The position numbers were made by a program, and so were the translations under genes. A stretch of 64,000 bases of DNA, from contig DASZUS010000083.1 of the NCBI GenBank assembly GCA_035547515.1, forward strand, positions 5,261 to 69,260, read 5' to 3'. Positions 43,137 to 51,904 of the stretch are shown piece after piece; the first letter of the stretch is position 1, and each line of letters opens with the position of its first letter. Origin of the DNA: DASZTV01 sp035547515 (GTDB lineage: Bacteria; Actinomycetota; Actinomycetes; JAFAQI01). Below the pieces are notes generated by a model, which worked only from the letters and a program-made list of their open reading frames with translations, did not search any database and was not told the DNA's origin.

Positions 43137-43678
43137 CAACTGCCTCCGCTGGTGCCGCCGGTCGGCTGTTGCGGATAGCTCGGGTACGTCGGGTAGGTCT
43201 GGTACGTCGGGTACGTGGGCGTGGTCTGCGCCGTCGTGGGGGCGGCGCTCGGCTGTGTCGTGACGGTGGACCTCGGCGGGGACTTCACGGTGGAGGTCGA
43301 CGTGGAGGTGGACGTCGTAGCGCCGCCGGAACGAGGAGACACCGTGCTGGCTCTGTGGGTTGGAGCGGTGGCCGGCCTCACCGCTGAGGAGCCTGTCGAG
43401 GAGGCAGTCGACGCCGCTGGCTTGGGGCGGACCCGGGCGGGCCGCTTGGTCGTGGTGAGCGATTTGGGCGGGGAAGGCGCGGCTGAGGTTCGCGTGGCCG
43501 GCAACGAGAGCGACGTACCGGGGTCGGCCGATGCGGAGCTAGCCGGAGCGTCGAGCGCTACCGCAATCGTGCCGGCACCCAGCGCGGCGCCGACGCCGGT
43601 GAGTGCGGTGACTCGCCGCACCCTGCGACGTACCCGGTCACGTTGCGAGACCGCGGATGCTCGGCTTGCTGCGTCCAT
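43136..43678 (-). CDS. Membrane-anchored Ser/Thr/Pro-rich protein, first gene of the redox operon
   Basis: About 180 residues from ATG 43678; the frame is open to 43792, so a longer N-terminus is possible. A basic start (RDRVRRRVRRVTALTG) and one hydrophobic segment (VGAALGAGTIAVALDA) are followed by 130 residues of low-complexity Ser/Thr/Pro/Ala. It ends in repeats of Tyr-Pro-Thr (PTYPTYQTYPTYPSYPQQP) and TGGTSGGS. It looks like a wall-spanning, probably O-glycosylated anchor. In comparable operons this position holds a redox protein; here no flavin or heme motif is visible. Confidence 0.55.
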   Translation of the reverse strand: MDAASRASAVSQRDRVRRRVRRVTALTGVGAALGAGTIAVALDAPASSASADPGTSLSLPATRTSAAPSPPKSLTTTKRPARVRPKPAASTASSTGSSAVRPATAPTHRASTVSPRSGGATTSTSTSTSTVKSPPRSTVTTQPSAAPTTAQTTPTYPTYQTYPTYPSYPQQPTGGTSGGS

Positions 43679-43878
43679 GACTTCACGCTGCTCGCCGTCA
43701 CTGAGAGCGGCCTGAACCGTCCCTGTGGGTTCACCGCGAGTGCGGGATGCGGACACCAGTTCATTACACGGCGCTCGGGCGCCGGCCCGCATCAGTCTTA
43801 TGTCTCATTTGCACATGGGCATTTCGGGTCATATCCGCCGCGTCCGGTCGTCCCAGGCGGGATGAGAGTGTGTACGGC

Positions 43879-45276
43879 GTGAACGGGGGCTCCGTCGACG
43901 GCGCAACGCCGGCCATCGTCGGGGCCGCGCAGACGATCCAGCGGCCCGACACATCGGCGAGCGTCGCCGACCTGCGCGGGCCGATCGAGCTGATGGTCGA
44001 CGCCGCGCGCGACGCCGCGGAAGACGCCGGCTGCCCTCGGCTGCTGAGCAGGGTGGACTGGGTCGGCGTGGTGGGCGGGTTCTGGAGCTACCAGAACCCA
44101 GGCAAGCTGATCGCAGAGCGGATCGGATCACCTGACGCGGGCACGTGCCTGACATTCCTCAGCGGCACCTCACCGCAGGAGCTGGTCTCACTGGCGTCGC
44201 AACGCATCGCCGATGGCGAGCTCGAGGTGGCGCTCGTCGTGGGCGGTGAGGCCCGGTGGTCGCGCGAGCGTCTGCAGCGCGAGGGCATCGAGGCCCAGTG
44301 GTGCAAGGACCCGGGGACCGGCGAGCCGGAGCGGATCGCCGACATCCCCGAGGAGGTCATCGTCGAGACCCTCGAGCTCGGCGGCCCGGTCACGTTCTAC
44401 GCCTTGTTCGAGGACAGCCTGCGCCGCGCGTCGGGCGCCTCCGTCGACGAGCACCGCGACCGGATTGCCGCCCTGTGGTCGCGGTTCAACGACGTCGCGG
44501 TCGCCAACCCGTACTCGTGGGACCGGCGGGCGTACGACGCGAAGACCATCCGCGACCCGGCGCCAGACAACCGGATGATCGCCTTCCCGTACGCGAAGAG
44601 CATGGTGGCCAACAACCTCGTCGACATGGCCTCAGCGGTGCTGCTGTGCAGCGTCGACGCGGCGCGGTCGGCAGGCGTCGCGGCGGACCGGATGGTCTTC
44701 CCAAGGATCGGTACGACGAGTCACGAAACCTGGACGGTGGCGCAGCGCCGGCTGCTGCACGGCGTACCCGCTCTTGCCGCTGCTGGCCAGGCCGCGCTGC
44801 GCGAGTCCGGCCTCGTGATCGAGGAGATCGAGCACATCGACCTCTACGCGTGCTTCCCATCGATCGTGCAGATGTCTGCGGCCGCGCTCGGCATCGATCT
44901 CGAGCGGCCACTGACGGTCACCGGCGGGCTTGGCTTTGCCGGCGCACCGATCGCGAACTCCTCCGGCCACGCAATCGCCGCGATGGTGCCGCTGGTCCGC
45001 GAGGGCGGCGACGGGCTGGTCCACGCCAACGGCGGGTGCGCGACGAAGCACGCGTTCGGGATCTACTCGACCACGCCGCCGGCGGCGTACCGCTACATCG
45101 ACTGCAACGACCAGGTCGATCACGACCCGCGGCCGGCCGGGCCACCTGGGGACCCGGCCGGCGGGATCGAGGAGGCCAGCACGGTGGTCTATGACCGCAG
45201 CGGGCCGACCCACACGGTCGCTTCGCTGGTGACGCCCGACGGGTGCCGGGTATTCACCAAGACGCCGGTCGCTTAG
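43879..45276 (+). CDS. Thiolase-fold acetyl-CoA acetyltransferase-like protein without the usual Cys
   Basis: About 465 residues from GTG 43879 (GTG 43870 is also possible). Thiolase fold: AGDAAEDAGCPRLLSRVDWVGV-like first half, ALVVGGEARWSRERL, IDLYACFPSIVQ, GLGFAGAPIANSSGHAIAAMV and NGGCATKHAFGIYST. At the place of the nucleophilic Cys the sequence reads LSGTSPQELV, so the first catalytic Cys is absent, as in the ~500-residue acetyltransferase subfamily of mycobacteria. Activity is therefore uncertain; it may act on the CoA ester in another way or with a partner. Transcribed alone, divergent from the redox operon. Confidence 0.75.
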   Translation: MNGGSVDGATPAIVGAAQTIQRPDTSASVADLRGPIELMVDAARDAAEDAGCPRLLSRVDWVGVVGGFWSYQNPGKLIAERIGSPDAGTCLTFLSGTSPQELVSLASQRIADGELEVALVVGGEARWSRERLQREGIEAQWCKDPGTGEPERIADIPEEVIVETLELGGPVTFYALFEDSLRRASGASVDEHRDRIAALWSRFNDVAVANPYSWDRRAYDAKTIRDPAPDNRMIAFPYAKSMVANNLVDMASAVLLCSVDAARSAGVAADRMVFPRIGTTSHETWTVAQRRLLHGVPALAAAGQAALRESGLVIEEIEHIDLYACFPSIVQMSAAALGIDLERPLTVTGGLGFAGAPIANSSGHAIAAMVPLVREGGDGLVHANGGCATKHAFGIYSTTPPAAYRYIDCNDQVDHDPRPAGPPGDPAGGIEEASTVVYDRSGPTHTVASLVTPDGCRVFTKTPVA

Positions 45277-45318
45277 GTGGCGGTCGGAGCGGGTCGGATG
45301 GCCGAGCTGGACAAGATT

Positions 45319-45415
45319 CCTCGAAGTAGCACATGACCGAGCCGCAGCAGCCCCGCGAACCGGACACGAGGGACACTTCGACCGCGGCGCGGCGGGGTCA
45401 GGTGCTACTTCGAGG
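45319..45415. repeat. Perfect 14-bp inverted repeat between convergent genes
   Basis: CCTCGAAGTAGCAC (45319-45332) is exactly reverse-complementary to GTGCTACTTCGAGG (45402-45415), separated by 69 bases. It starts 42 bases after the thiolase stop and ends 47 bases before the end of the chemoreceptor gene. Possible bidirectional terminator, or ends of a minute inverted-repeat element. The 45333-45524 frame inside it has no coding character that I trust. Confidence 0.5.
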
Positions 45416-45462
45416 GAAACTTCGGCCAAGCATGCGCCACCGGCCTCGTCGCCTAGGGCCGG

Positions 45463-47034
45463 TTAAGGAGTCTCGACGCGGAACTGTGAGATGGCGGCGC
45501 GCAGCTCGGCAGCAAGGTTCGTGAGCTGCGCTGCAGCGGCCGCAGACTGCTTCGATCCGATCGCGTACTGCCGGGAGACATCAGATACCTGAGTCATCGC
45601 AGCCACGACCTGGTCGGAGGCCGACCGCTGCTGCTGGGTGGCAACCGAGATCTCCTTGGCGGCAGTCGTCGTCTCGTCGACCATGCCGGAGATCCGCTCG
45701 AGTGCCACGACCACCCCGCGAGCCAGCTCCGATCCGTGACGAACCTCTTTGGTCCCCTCTTCGCTGGCGAGGATGGTCGCCGAGGTCTCCGACTGGATCT
45801 CCGAGACGATCGCGGAGATCTGGCCTGTCGACTGCTGAGCCCGCTCGGCGAGCTTGCGAACCTCTGCCGCCACCACGGCGAAGCCGCGGCCGTTCTCTCC
45901 TGCACGAGCTGCCTCGATCGCCGCATTGAGCGCGAGCAGATTGGTCTGGTCGGCCAGGTCGTTGATGACGTCGAGGATCCGCCCGATCTCGTGACCCTTC
46001 TCACCGAGAGCCAGCGCGCGGTTCCCGATCTGCTCCACCCGCAACGCGATCGTGTCCATGGCTTCAACGGATGCGGAGACGGCGTCGCGCCCGTCCTCGG
46101 CATGGCGCAGCGTCTCGCCGGCGTAGCGCGCCACAGCCTCCGCCGTGTCGGCTATCTGAGCCGCGGTCGCCGCGAGCTCCTCGATCGTCGAGGTCGTCTC
46201 GGCGACAGCGGACGACTGCTGCGTCGCCGAAGCGGCGTGCTCCTCCGCCGTCGCGAGCAGCTCGTGTGCGGACGCGACGATCTGCTCGCCACCACCGCGG
46301 ATCTTCCCCACCAAGGACCGCAGCGATCCGAGCGTGTGGTCCAGCGAGCCGCCCAGCTTCCGCAGCGACTCGTGGTCGAAAGCGTCGGTAGGGATGGAGG
46401 CCGCGAGGTCGCCCTGGGCCGCCTGGGCCATGACGCTCGAGAGCTCCTCGACCCCACTGCCCAACCGCTCGTTGTCCGCGACCGCTCTCTCCTGCGTTCG
46501 CCTGATCCCGTCGGTGATCGTCGCGACGTACCAGGTAGCCGCGGGGAGCAACGCGCACACGAACAGAAGCGAGCCGCGGTTGTTGTCGGTGGCGGTGTTC
46601 GCGATAAACGACGACAGCACCACACCGCCCGAAGCCAGGAAGCCGAACCCGACGGTCACCGCGACCGGGAGGCTGAGCGCAGCGGGAATCTGCCCGATGA
46701 GAAAGAACAACCAGAACGGCCGCTCGATGCCGTCGGTGACGGCGCACAGCCAGGTCAGGCCTGCCGTGCTCACGATCAGCTGTACGACGGAGGCTTGCGG
46801 TGACAGCCTCAAGCGACCGACCGCGCCGGTTCGGCCGGCGATCAGCAGCTGGGCGCCGTAGCCGATCGCGATCAGGGCGCAGATCACCATCACCAGCACG
46901 TAGATCCACTGCCGTAATGGATGGTTCGAGCCGTACTGGTCGAAGCTGAGCGTGCCCGCCAACGCGGCCGCGGTGATCCACGAGACGTAGGTCCCGACGC
47001 GGTCGAACCTTCGCTGGAAGTCCTGCTCGTCCAC
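45463..47034 (-). CDS. Methyl-accepting chemotaxis-type signalling protein with multi-helix membrane sensor
   Basis: 523 residues from GTG 47034 (MDEQDFQRRFDRVG). About six N-terminal membrane helices (to about residue 185) replace the usual two helices with a large external domain. A HAMP-like linker follows, then the long signalling coiled coil with the invariant tip EIGRILDVINDLADQTNLLALNAAIEAARAGENGRGFAVVAAEVRKLAERA (quoted in part). No che or flagellar genes are in the window, so it may be an orphan receptor or serve a non-motility pathway. Confidence 0.9.
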   Translation of the reverse strand: MDEQDFQRRFDRVGTYVSWITAAALAGTLSFDQYGSNHPLRQWIYVLVMVICALIAIGYGAQLLIAGRTGAVGRLRLSPQASVVQLIVSTAGLTWLCAVTDGIERPFWLFFLIGQIPAALSLPVAVTVGFGFLASGGVVLSSFIANTATDNNRGSLLFVCALLPAATWYVATITDGIRRTQERAVADNERLGSGVEELSSVMAQAAQGDLAASIPTDAFDHESLRKLGGSLDHTLGSLRSLVGKIRGGGEQIVASAHELLATAEEHAASATQQSSAVAETTSTIEELAATAAQIADTAEAVARYAGETLRHAEDGRDAVSASVEAMDTIALRVEQIGNRALALGEKGHEIGRILDVINDLADQTNLLALNAAIEAARAGENGRGFAVVAAEVRKLAERAQQSTGQISAIVSEIQSETSATILASEEGTKEVRHGSELARGVVVALERISGMVDETTTAAKEISVATQQQRSASDQVVAAMTQVSDVSRQYAIGSKQSAAAAAQLTNLAAELRAAISQFRVETP

Positions 47035-47143
47035 GGCCGAAGTCCAGCAGGTTCGGCCCCTAGGCGCTACGTAGGTTCTCGACGATCCGATCCGGCGGGG
47101 AACGCCCTCCGCGAGCATGACCCCGCGTTGACTGCCTCTCCGC

Positions 47144-47165
47144 TAACAGTCATCATTGACTGTTA
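47144..47165. promoter_or_regulatory. Perfect 9-4-9 dyad upstream of the SCP-x thiolase operon
   Basis: TAACAGTCA (47144-47152), TCAT, TGACTGTTA (47157-47165). It lies 32 bases before the ATG at 47198 and upstream of its GAAGGAG ribosome site, between the divergent chemoreceptor and thiolase genes. The TetR at the end of the operon (50494) is the natural candidate to bind it. Confidence 0.6.
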
Positions 47166-47197
47166 ATCCCCGAACCGCGCACTGCCGAAGGAGCCAC

Positions 47198-48394
47198 ATG
47201 CCCGCGAAGACCTACGTCATCGGCGTCGGGATGACGAAGTTCGAGAAGCCCGGAAGCCGTGAGTGGGACTACCCAGACATGGCGCGTGAGTCCGGGACGA
47301 AGGCGCTGGAAGACGCTGGCATCTCCTACGACAAGGTCGAGCAGGCGTACGTCGGCTACGTGTACGGCGAGTCGACCTGCGGCCAGCGCGCGGTCTACGA
47401 GCTGGGCCTGACCGGGATCCCGGTCATCAACGTCAACAACAACTGCTCGACCGGATCGACCGCGCTCTACCTGGCCAACCAGGCAGTCCGCAGCGGCGTC
47501 GCCCACTGCGCACTCGCGCTCGGTTTCGAGAAGATGCAGCGCGGTTCGCTGCAGTCGACCTTCGACGACCGCGAGAACCCGATGCAGAAGCACGTCCTCG
47601 CGCTCAACGAGAAGCACGAGATGGCGTTCCCCCTCGCGCCGTGGATGTTCGGCGCGGCCGGCGTCGAGCACATGGAGAAGTACGGCACCACGCCCGACCA
47701 CTTCGCCCGGATCGGCGAGAAGAACCACCGGCACTCGGCGAACAACCCGTACGCGCAGTTCCAGGACGTCTACACCCTCGACGAGATCAAGGAGTCCAAG
47801 GTCATCTACGACAAGCTGCCGCTGACCAAGCTGCAATGCTCGCCGACCTCCGACGGCTCCGGCGCTGCGGTCATCGCCAGCGAGCGGTTCGTCGAGGAGC
47901 ACGGGCTCGGTGACCGTGCCGTCGAAATCGTCGGCCAGGCGATGGTTACCGACATGCGCAGCACCTTCGAGAACAACTCCGCGGCCACGCTCGTCGGGTT
48001 CGACATGAGCAAGGAGGCCGCCCGCCAGGTTTACGAGCAAGCGGGGATCGGCGCCGATGACGTCCAGGTCATCGAGCTGCACGACTGCTTCTCGGCCAAC
48101 GAGCTGCTCACCTACGAAGCGCTGGGCCTGTGCGCCGAGGGCGAGGGGGGCAAGCTCGTCGACAACAACGACACGACGTACGGCGGCCGCTGGGTCGTCA
48201 ACCCTTCCGGCGGCCTGATCTCCAAGGGCCACCCACTCGGCGCGACCGGCCTCGCGCAGTGCGCCGAGCTCACGTGGCAGCTGCGCGGTGAGGCGGGCGC
48301 GCGTCAGGTGGACGGCGCGAAGGCAGCGCTGCAGCACAACATCGGCCTCGGCGGCGCGGCAGTCGTCACGGCGTACCGGCCGGCGAACCGATGA
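47198..48394 (+). CDS. SCP-x/lipid-transfer type thiolase
   Basis: 398 residues from ATG 47198 with GAAGGAG 6 bases upstream. Nucleophilic Cys in NVNNNCSTGSTALY (about 85-98), HDCFSANE (active-site His), SKGHPLGATG, and the end HNIGLGGAAVVTAY, where the second Cys of classic thiolases is absent as in SCP-x/Ltp proteins. Relatives cleave bulky 3-oxoacyl-CoA such as sterol side chains, or act as retro-aldolases with a partner. First gene of an operon with a MaoC hydratase and an acyl-CoA dehydrogenase. Confidence 0.92.
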   Translation: MPAKTYVIGVGMTKFEKPGSREWDYPDMARESGTKALEDAGISYDKVEQAYVGYVYGESTCGQRAVYELGLTGIPVINVNNNCSTGSTALYLANQAVRSGVAHCALALGFEKMQRGSLQSTFDDRENPMQKHVLALNEKHEMAFPLAPWMFGAAGVEHMEKYGTTPDHFARIGEKNHRHSANNPYAQFQDVYTLDEIKESKVIYDKLPLTKLQCSPTSDGSGAAVIASERFVEEHGLGDRAVEIVGQAMVTDMRSTFENNSAATLVGFDMSKEAARQVYEQAGIGADDVQVIELHDCFSANELLTYEALGLCAEGEGGKLVDNNDTTYGGRWVVNPSGGLISKGHPLGATGLAQCAELTWQLRGEAGARQVDGAKAALQHNIGLGGAAVVTAYRPANR

Positions 48395-49248
48395 GCGACA
48401 CCAAGTTCAAGCCGGAGGGCGTCGGCGTCTGGAGCGAGCCGAAGAAGTTCGACGTCACTGCCGAGCGGATCGCGGCGTACGCCGCGGCGACGAACGACCC
48501 GATCGCGGCGCACCTTTCCGGTGAGATCGCGCCGCCGGTGTTCTCCGTCGTACCGGTCTTCGACATCTTGCTGAGCCAGCTGTTCGCGGTCGCGCCCGAG
48601 TCGGTCGCCCCGTTCGTGCTGCACGGTGAGCAGGACTTCAGCTACCACCGACCGATCAAGGCCGGCGACCAGCTCACCTCACGCGGCAAGGTCATCGGAT
48701 ACGCCGGCAAGGCCAGCGGCACCGTCGGCTGCGTCTACATCGAGACCCGCGACGCGGAGGAGAACCTGGTCGTCGAGCAGTACGTCTCGACGTTCATCCG
48801 CGGGATCGATGCAGGCGAGACGGTCGGCGAGCAAGCCCCGGACCACCGCTTCGATGCAGCGGCGGCGGGGCTCTCGCCAGTGGCGAAGACCGTCCAGCAC
48901 GTGGACGATGACCAGACGTTCCGCTACTCGCCGGCGTCCGGCGACCCGATGCCGATCCACCTCGACGAGGAGTTCGCGAAGTCGGTCGGGCTGCCGGGAA
49001 TCATCGCCCACGGCCTGTGCTCGATGGCGTTCACCTCCTGGGCGGCGCTCACCGAACTGGGCAACGGCCACACCGAGCGGCTGCGCCGTCTTGCGGTTCG
49101 GTTCTCCAAGCCGGTGATCCCCGGCCAGGACATCGAGACCACGTTCTTCGCGGCCGGCTCGTCCGCCGGTGCGACCAACTACGCCTACGAGACCCGCGTG
49201 GGCGACGACGTCGTGATCCGCGACGGCCTCGCGGTCATCGCGGACTAG
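48391..49248 (+). CDS. MaoC-like double-hotdog enoyl-CoA hydratase
   Basis: 285 residues, ATG 48391 overlapping the thiolase stop (ATGA). The N-terminal hotdog (AYAAATNDPIAAHLSG, VLHGEQDFSYHRPIKAGDQL) is the degenerate one; the C-terminal hotdog has the hydratase motif SGDPMPIHLDEEFAKSVGLPGIIAHG (quoted in part), with the Asp/His pair intact. Expected to hydrate trans-2-enoyl-CoA to the (R)-3-hydroxy ester, between the dehydrogenase and thiolase steps encoded around it. Confidence 0.9.
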   Translation: MSDTKFKPEGVGVWSEPKKFDVTAERIAAYAAATNDPIAAHLSGEIAPPVFSVVPVFDILLSQLFAVAPESVAPFVLHGEQDFSYHRPIKAGDQLTSRGKVIGYAGKASGTVGCVYIETRDAEENLVVEQYVSTFIRGIDAGETVGEQAPDHRFDAAAAGLSPVAKTVQHVDDDQTFRYSPASGDPMPIHLDEEFAKSVGLPGIIAHGLCSMAFTSWAALTELGNGHTERLRRLAVRFSKPVIPGQDIETTFFAAGSSAGATNYAYETRVGDDVVIRDGLAVIAD

Positions 49249-49260
49249 GAGAGCCTGCCG

Positions 49261-50484
49261 ATGATCAGCTGGTCCGACACTGAGCTCGCGATCCGCGATG
49301 CGATCCGGGACTTCGTCAACGCGGAGATCCGCCCCCACGCCGACGAGCTCGAGTCGGGTGAGCTGCCGCCGTACCCCTTGATCCGCAAGCTGTTCTCGAC
49401 GTTCGGCATCGACGCGATGATGGCCGACGCGTTCGACAAGCGCATCGCCAATGAGAAAGAGGGTGCGGGTCGTTCGTCCGATGCCGATGGCGAGGGCGCC
49501 GGAGGTGACGACGCGATGCAGCTGATCCTGTCGATCGAGCTGACCAAGGTCGCCATGGGCCTCACCGCCGCGATGGGGGTGAGCATGGGCCTGGCAGGCG
49601 GGACGATCATGTCGCGCGGCTCGGTCGAGCAGAAGGAACGCTGGGCCAAGGACCTGATGACGTTCAACAAGGTGGGCGCCTGGGCGATCACCGAGCCGAA
49701 CTCCGGTTCCGACGCCTTCGGCGGCATGACCACGACGGTCCGCAAGGAGGGCGACGGCTACGTCCTCACCGGCGAGAAGACCTCCATCACCAACGGTCCG
49801 TACGCCGACACGGCGGTGGTCTACGCCAAGCTCGACGACGGCACCACCGACGACAAGCGGCGCCGGCCGGTGCTGACCTTCGTGCTCGACTCCGGCATGG
49901 CAGGGTTCACCCAGTCGAAGCCGTTCAAGAAGATGGGCATCCACTCCTCGCCCACGGGCCAGCTGTTCTTCTCCGACGTCTATCTCGAGCCGGACCGGCT
50001 GCTCGACGGCGGCGGGAGCGGCGCCGCGGACGGCCGCGAGAGCGCCCGCTCCAACTTCACCACCGAGCGCGTCGGCATCGCCGCCATGTCGCTCGGAGTG
50101 ATCGAGGAGTGCCTGTCGCTGTGCATCGACTACGCGAAGAACCGCGAGCTGTGGGGCCAGAAGATCGGCGAGTTCCAGCTGATCCAGCTCAAGCTGGCCA
50201 ACATGGAAGTGGCGCGGCAGAACGTGCAGAACATGGTGTTCCGGACGATCGAGCTTCGCCGGGCCGGCAAGATGCCCACGCTGGCGGAGGCATCGGCGAT
50301 GAAGTACTACTCGTCGCAGGCCGCGACCGAAGTCGCGATGGAGGCCGTACAGCTCTTCGGCGGCAACGGCTACATGTCGGAGTACCGCGTCGAGCAGCTC
50401 GCCCGGGACGCCAAGTCGCTGATGATCTACGCCGGCAGCAACGAGGTCCAGATCACCCACGTCGCGCGCGGCCTGCTCTCGTAG
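49261..50484 (+). CDS. Acyl-CoA dehydrogenase
   Basis: 407 residues from ATG 49261 (AGGAGAG upstream). Motifs: AWAITEPNSGSDAFGGM, VLTGEKTSITNGPYAD, NFTTERVGIAAMSLGVIEECL and the C-terminal FGGNGYMSEYRVEQLARDAK and YAGSNEVQITHVARGLL. Residues 69-85 carry an unusual Gly/Asp/Ala-rich insert (GAGRSSDADGEGAGGDD) in the N-terminal helical domain. Third enzyme of the thiolase/hydratase/dehydrogenase operon; a 3-hydroxyacyl-CoA dehydrogenase is not encoded with them. Confidence 0.92.
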   Translation: MISWSDTELAIRDAIRDFVNAEIRPHADELESGELPPYPLIRKLFSTFGIDAMMADAFDKRIANEKEGAGRSSDADGEGAGGDDAMQLILSIELTKVAMGLTAAMGVSMGLAGGTIMSRGSVEQKERWAKDLMTFNKVGAWAITEPNSGSDAFGGMTTTVRKEGDGYVLTGEKTSITNGPYADTAVVYAKLDDGTTDDKRRRPVLTFVLDSGMAGFTQSKPFKKMGIHSSPTGQLFFSDVYLEPDRLLDGGGSGAADGRESARSNFTTERVGIAAMSLGVIEECLSLCIDYAKNRELWGQKIGEFQLIQLKLANMEVARQNVQNMVFRTIELRRAGKMPTLAEASAMKYYSSQAATEVAMEAVQLFGGNGYMSEYRVEQLARDAKSLMIYAGSNEVQITHVARGLLS

Positions 50485-50493
50485 GCCGGGTTC

Positions 50494-51117
50494 GTGACCG
50501 TCGCCGCTCGGCGTACCCAGGCTGAGCGAAGTGCGGCGACCCGTGCACTGATCATCCGGGCGACGGTCGACTCGCTGGTCGAGCTCGGTCACGCAGGCAC
50601 GACGACGCTCGAGGTGCAACGCCGCGCCGGCGTCTCACGTGGCGCGCTGCTGCACCATTTCCGGTCGCGGGCGGAGCTTCTGGTCGCAGCTGTCGACGAG
50701 CTCTTCGCGGCGCAGCGCGAGGCGTTCTACGCCGCACCCAAGCGTCGCGGGATCGACGAGGGCATCGACGCGCTGTGGCGCACCTTCAACAGCCCCCTGG
50801 CTGTGGCGGCCGACGAGCTGTGGTCCGCGGCGCGCAACGACGCCGAGCTTCGGGAGGCGCTCGCGCGGCAGAACCGCGCGCTTCGCGACCAGGTCCGTGA
50901 CATGGCCGCCGAGCAGTGGACCGACCTCGTCAAGCATCCGAACTACGAGATGGTGCTGCTCGTCGTCGTCGACGCGATGCGCGGTGCCGCCAGGGCCCGG
51001 GTGGTACGAAGCGATCGCGCGACCGCCACCCGCATCGCGGCCTGGAAGCGGCTCACCCACCTCCTCCTCGACGACGCCACCTCGAAGCGCGATGGCTCGG
51101 CTGTCGGAGGGCGCTGA
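50494..51117 (+). CDS. TetR-family regulator of the beta-oxidation operon
   Basis: 207 residues from GTG 50494, 9 bases after the dehydrogenase. HTH: AERSAATRALIIRATVDSLVELGHAGTTTLEVQRRAGVSRGALLHHFRSRAELLVAAV (quoted in part). The ligand domain is helical. As the last gene of the operon it probably controls its own transcription at the dyad 47144-47165; the ligand is likely an acyl-CoA. Confidence 0.9.
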   Translation: MTVAARRTQAERSAATRALIIRATVDSLVELGHAGTTTLEVQRRAGVSRGALLHHFRSRAELLVAAVDELFAAQREAFYAAPKRRGIDEGIDALWRTFNSPLAVAADELWSAARNDAELREALARQNRALRDQVRDMAAEQWTDLVKHPNYEMVLLVVVDAMRGAARARVVRSDRATATRIAAWKRLTHLLLDDATSKRDGSAVGGR

Positions 51118-51129
51118 CACGATCGGGGC

Positions 51130-51825
51130 ATGCAGACATCGGATGCCGTCCTCGCGCGGATTCGCAAGCTCCTCGCTGTCGCCGAGCATCCGGCAACCCC
51201 GCCCGCCGAGGCTGAGTCCGCGGCGGCTACGGCTGAGCGGCTGATCATCAAGTATGCGATCGACGAGGCCCTGCTCGAGGCCCGGGCGGACGTCCGGAGC
51301 AAGCCGGAAGTGCGCACGATCACGATCGAGGCGCCGTACGTGACCGCCAAGGTCATGCTGCTCGCCGCGATCGCCGGTGCCCACAGCGTCCGGGTGATCA
51401 CCGGCCGCGGGGATGAGGCCCGCATGGCGACGATGGTCGGTTTCGACAGCGACCTGCGGCTGGTCGACCTGCTGTTCACCAGCCTCCTGCTGCAGGCCGC
51501 GACAAGCCTCCGGCGCGAGCCGAACCGCGGCAAGGCTTTCCGCCGGGCGTTCCTGATCGGCTTCGCGCGAGAGGTCGGCGACCGGCTGCGGCGGATCCGT
51601 GAAGAGGCAGTCGCGGAATCCGGCGGCACCTCGACGGCGCTCGCGCTTCGCGACCGCCGTGACGCCGTCGAGCAGGCCGTCCGGGAGCACTTCCCGCGGC
51701 TGTCAACCGCGCGGGTCACCTACTCCGACCGCGGCGGGCTGATGGCAGGTCGGCGGTCCGGGGCGAGCGCCAACCTCGGGACCGGTGAGCGCAACCTGGC
51801 CGGTCGCCGCGCGGCGATCGAGTAG
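51130..51825 (+). CDS. DUF2786-domain protein
   Basis: 231 residues from ATG 51130. The N-terminal part AVLARIRKLLAVAEHPATPPAEAESAAATAERLIIKYAID (quoted in part) is the DUF2786 helix pair. The rest is helical, with RRAFLIGFAREVGDRLRRIRE and a basic, Gly-rich tail (DRGGLMAGRRSGASANLG). No enzymatic motif is visible. The family is common in actinobacteria and its role is unknown. It may be cotranscribed with the TetR gene 12 bases upstream. Confidence 0.8.
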   Translation: MQTSDAVLARIRKLLAVAEHPATPPAEAESAAATAERLIIKYAIDEALLEARADVRSKPEVRTITIEAPYVTAKVMLLAAIAGAHSVRVITGRGDEARMATMVGFDSDLRLVDLLFTSLLLQAATSLRREPNRGKAFRRAFLIGFAREVGDRLRRIREEAVAESGGTSTALALRDRRDAVEQAVREHFPRLSTARVTYSDRGGLMAGRRSGASANLGTGERNLAGRRAAIE

Positions 51826-51904
51826 CCCCGCTCCCCGAGAAGCCCTACAGCACAAGTACGCGGCCAGCCAGTCAAGGTCCGGCCTGGCGCGCCGAAAAAG
51901 AAGA

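Noticed and set aside
43330..43360. SGGATTS stretch in the Ser/Thr/Pro-rich protein as a possible FMN-attachment site for ApbE
   Set aside because: The conserved Asp and the Ser/Thr immediately before GAT are absent, so it does not fit the known motif.
45333..45524. 63-codon frame MTEPQQPREPDTRD... inside the inverted repeat
   Set aside because: No ribosome site, low-complexity polar and basic sequence, and it crosses the inverted repeat and the end of the chemoreceptor gene.
47144..47165. KstR-type sterol regulator box
   Set aside because: The spacing between the AAC and GTT parts does not fit the KstR consensus as I remember it; kept as an unassigned operator.
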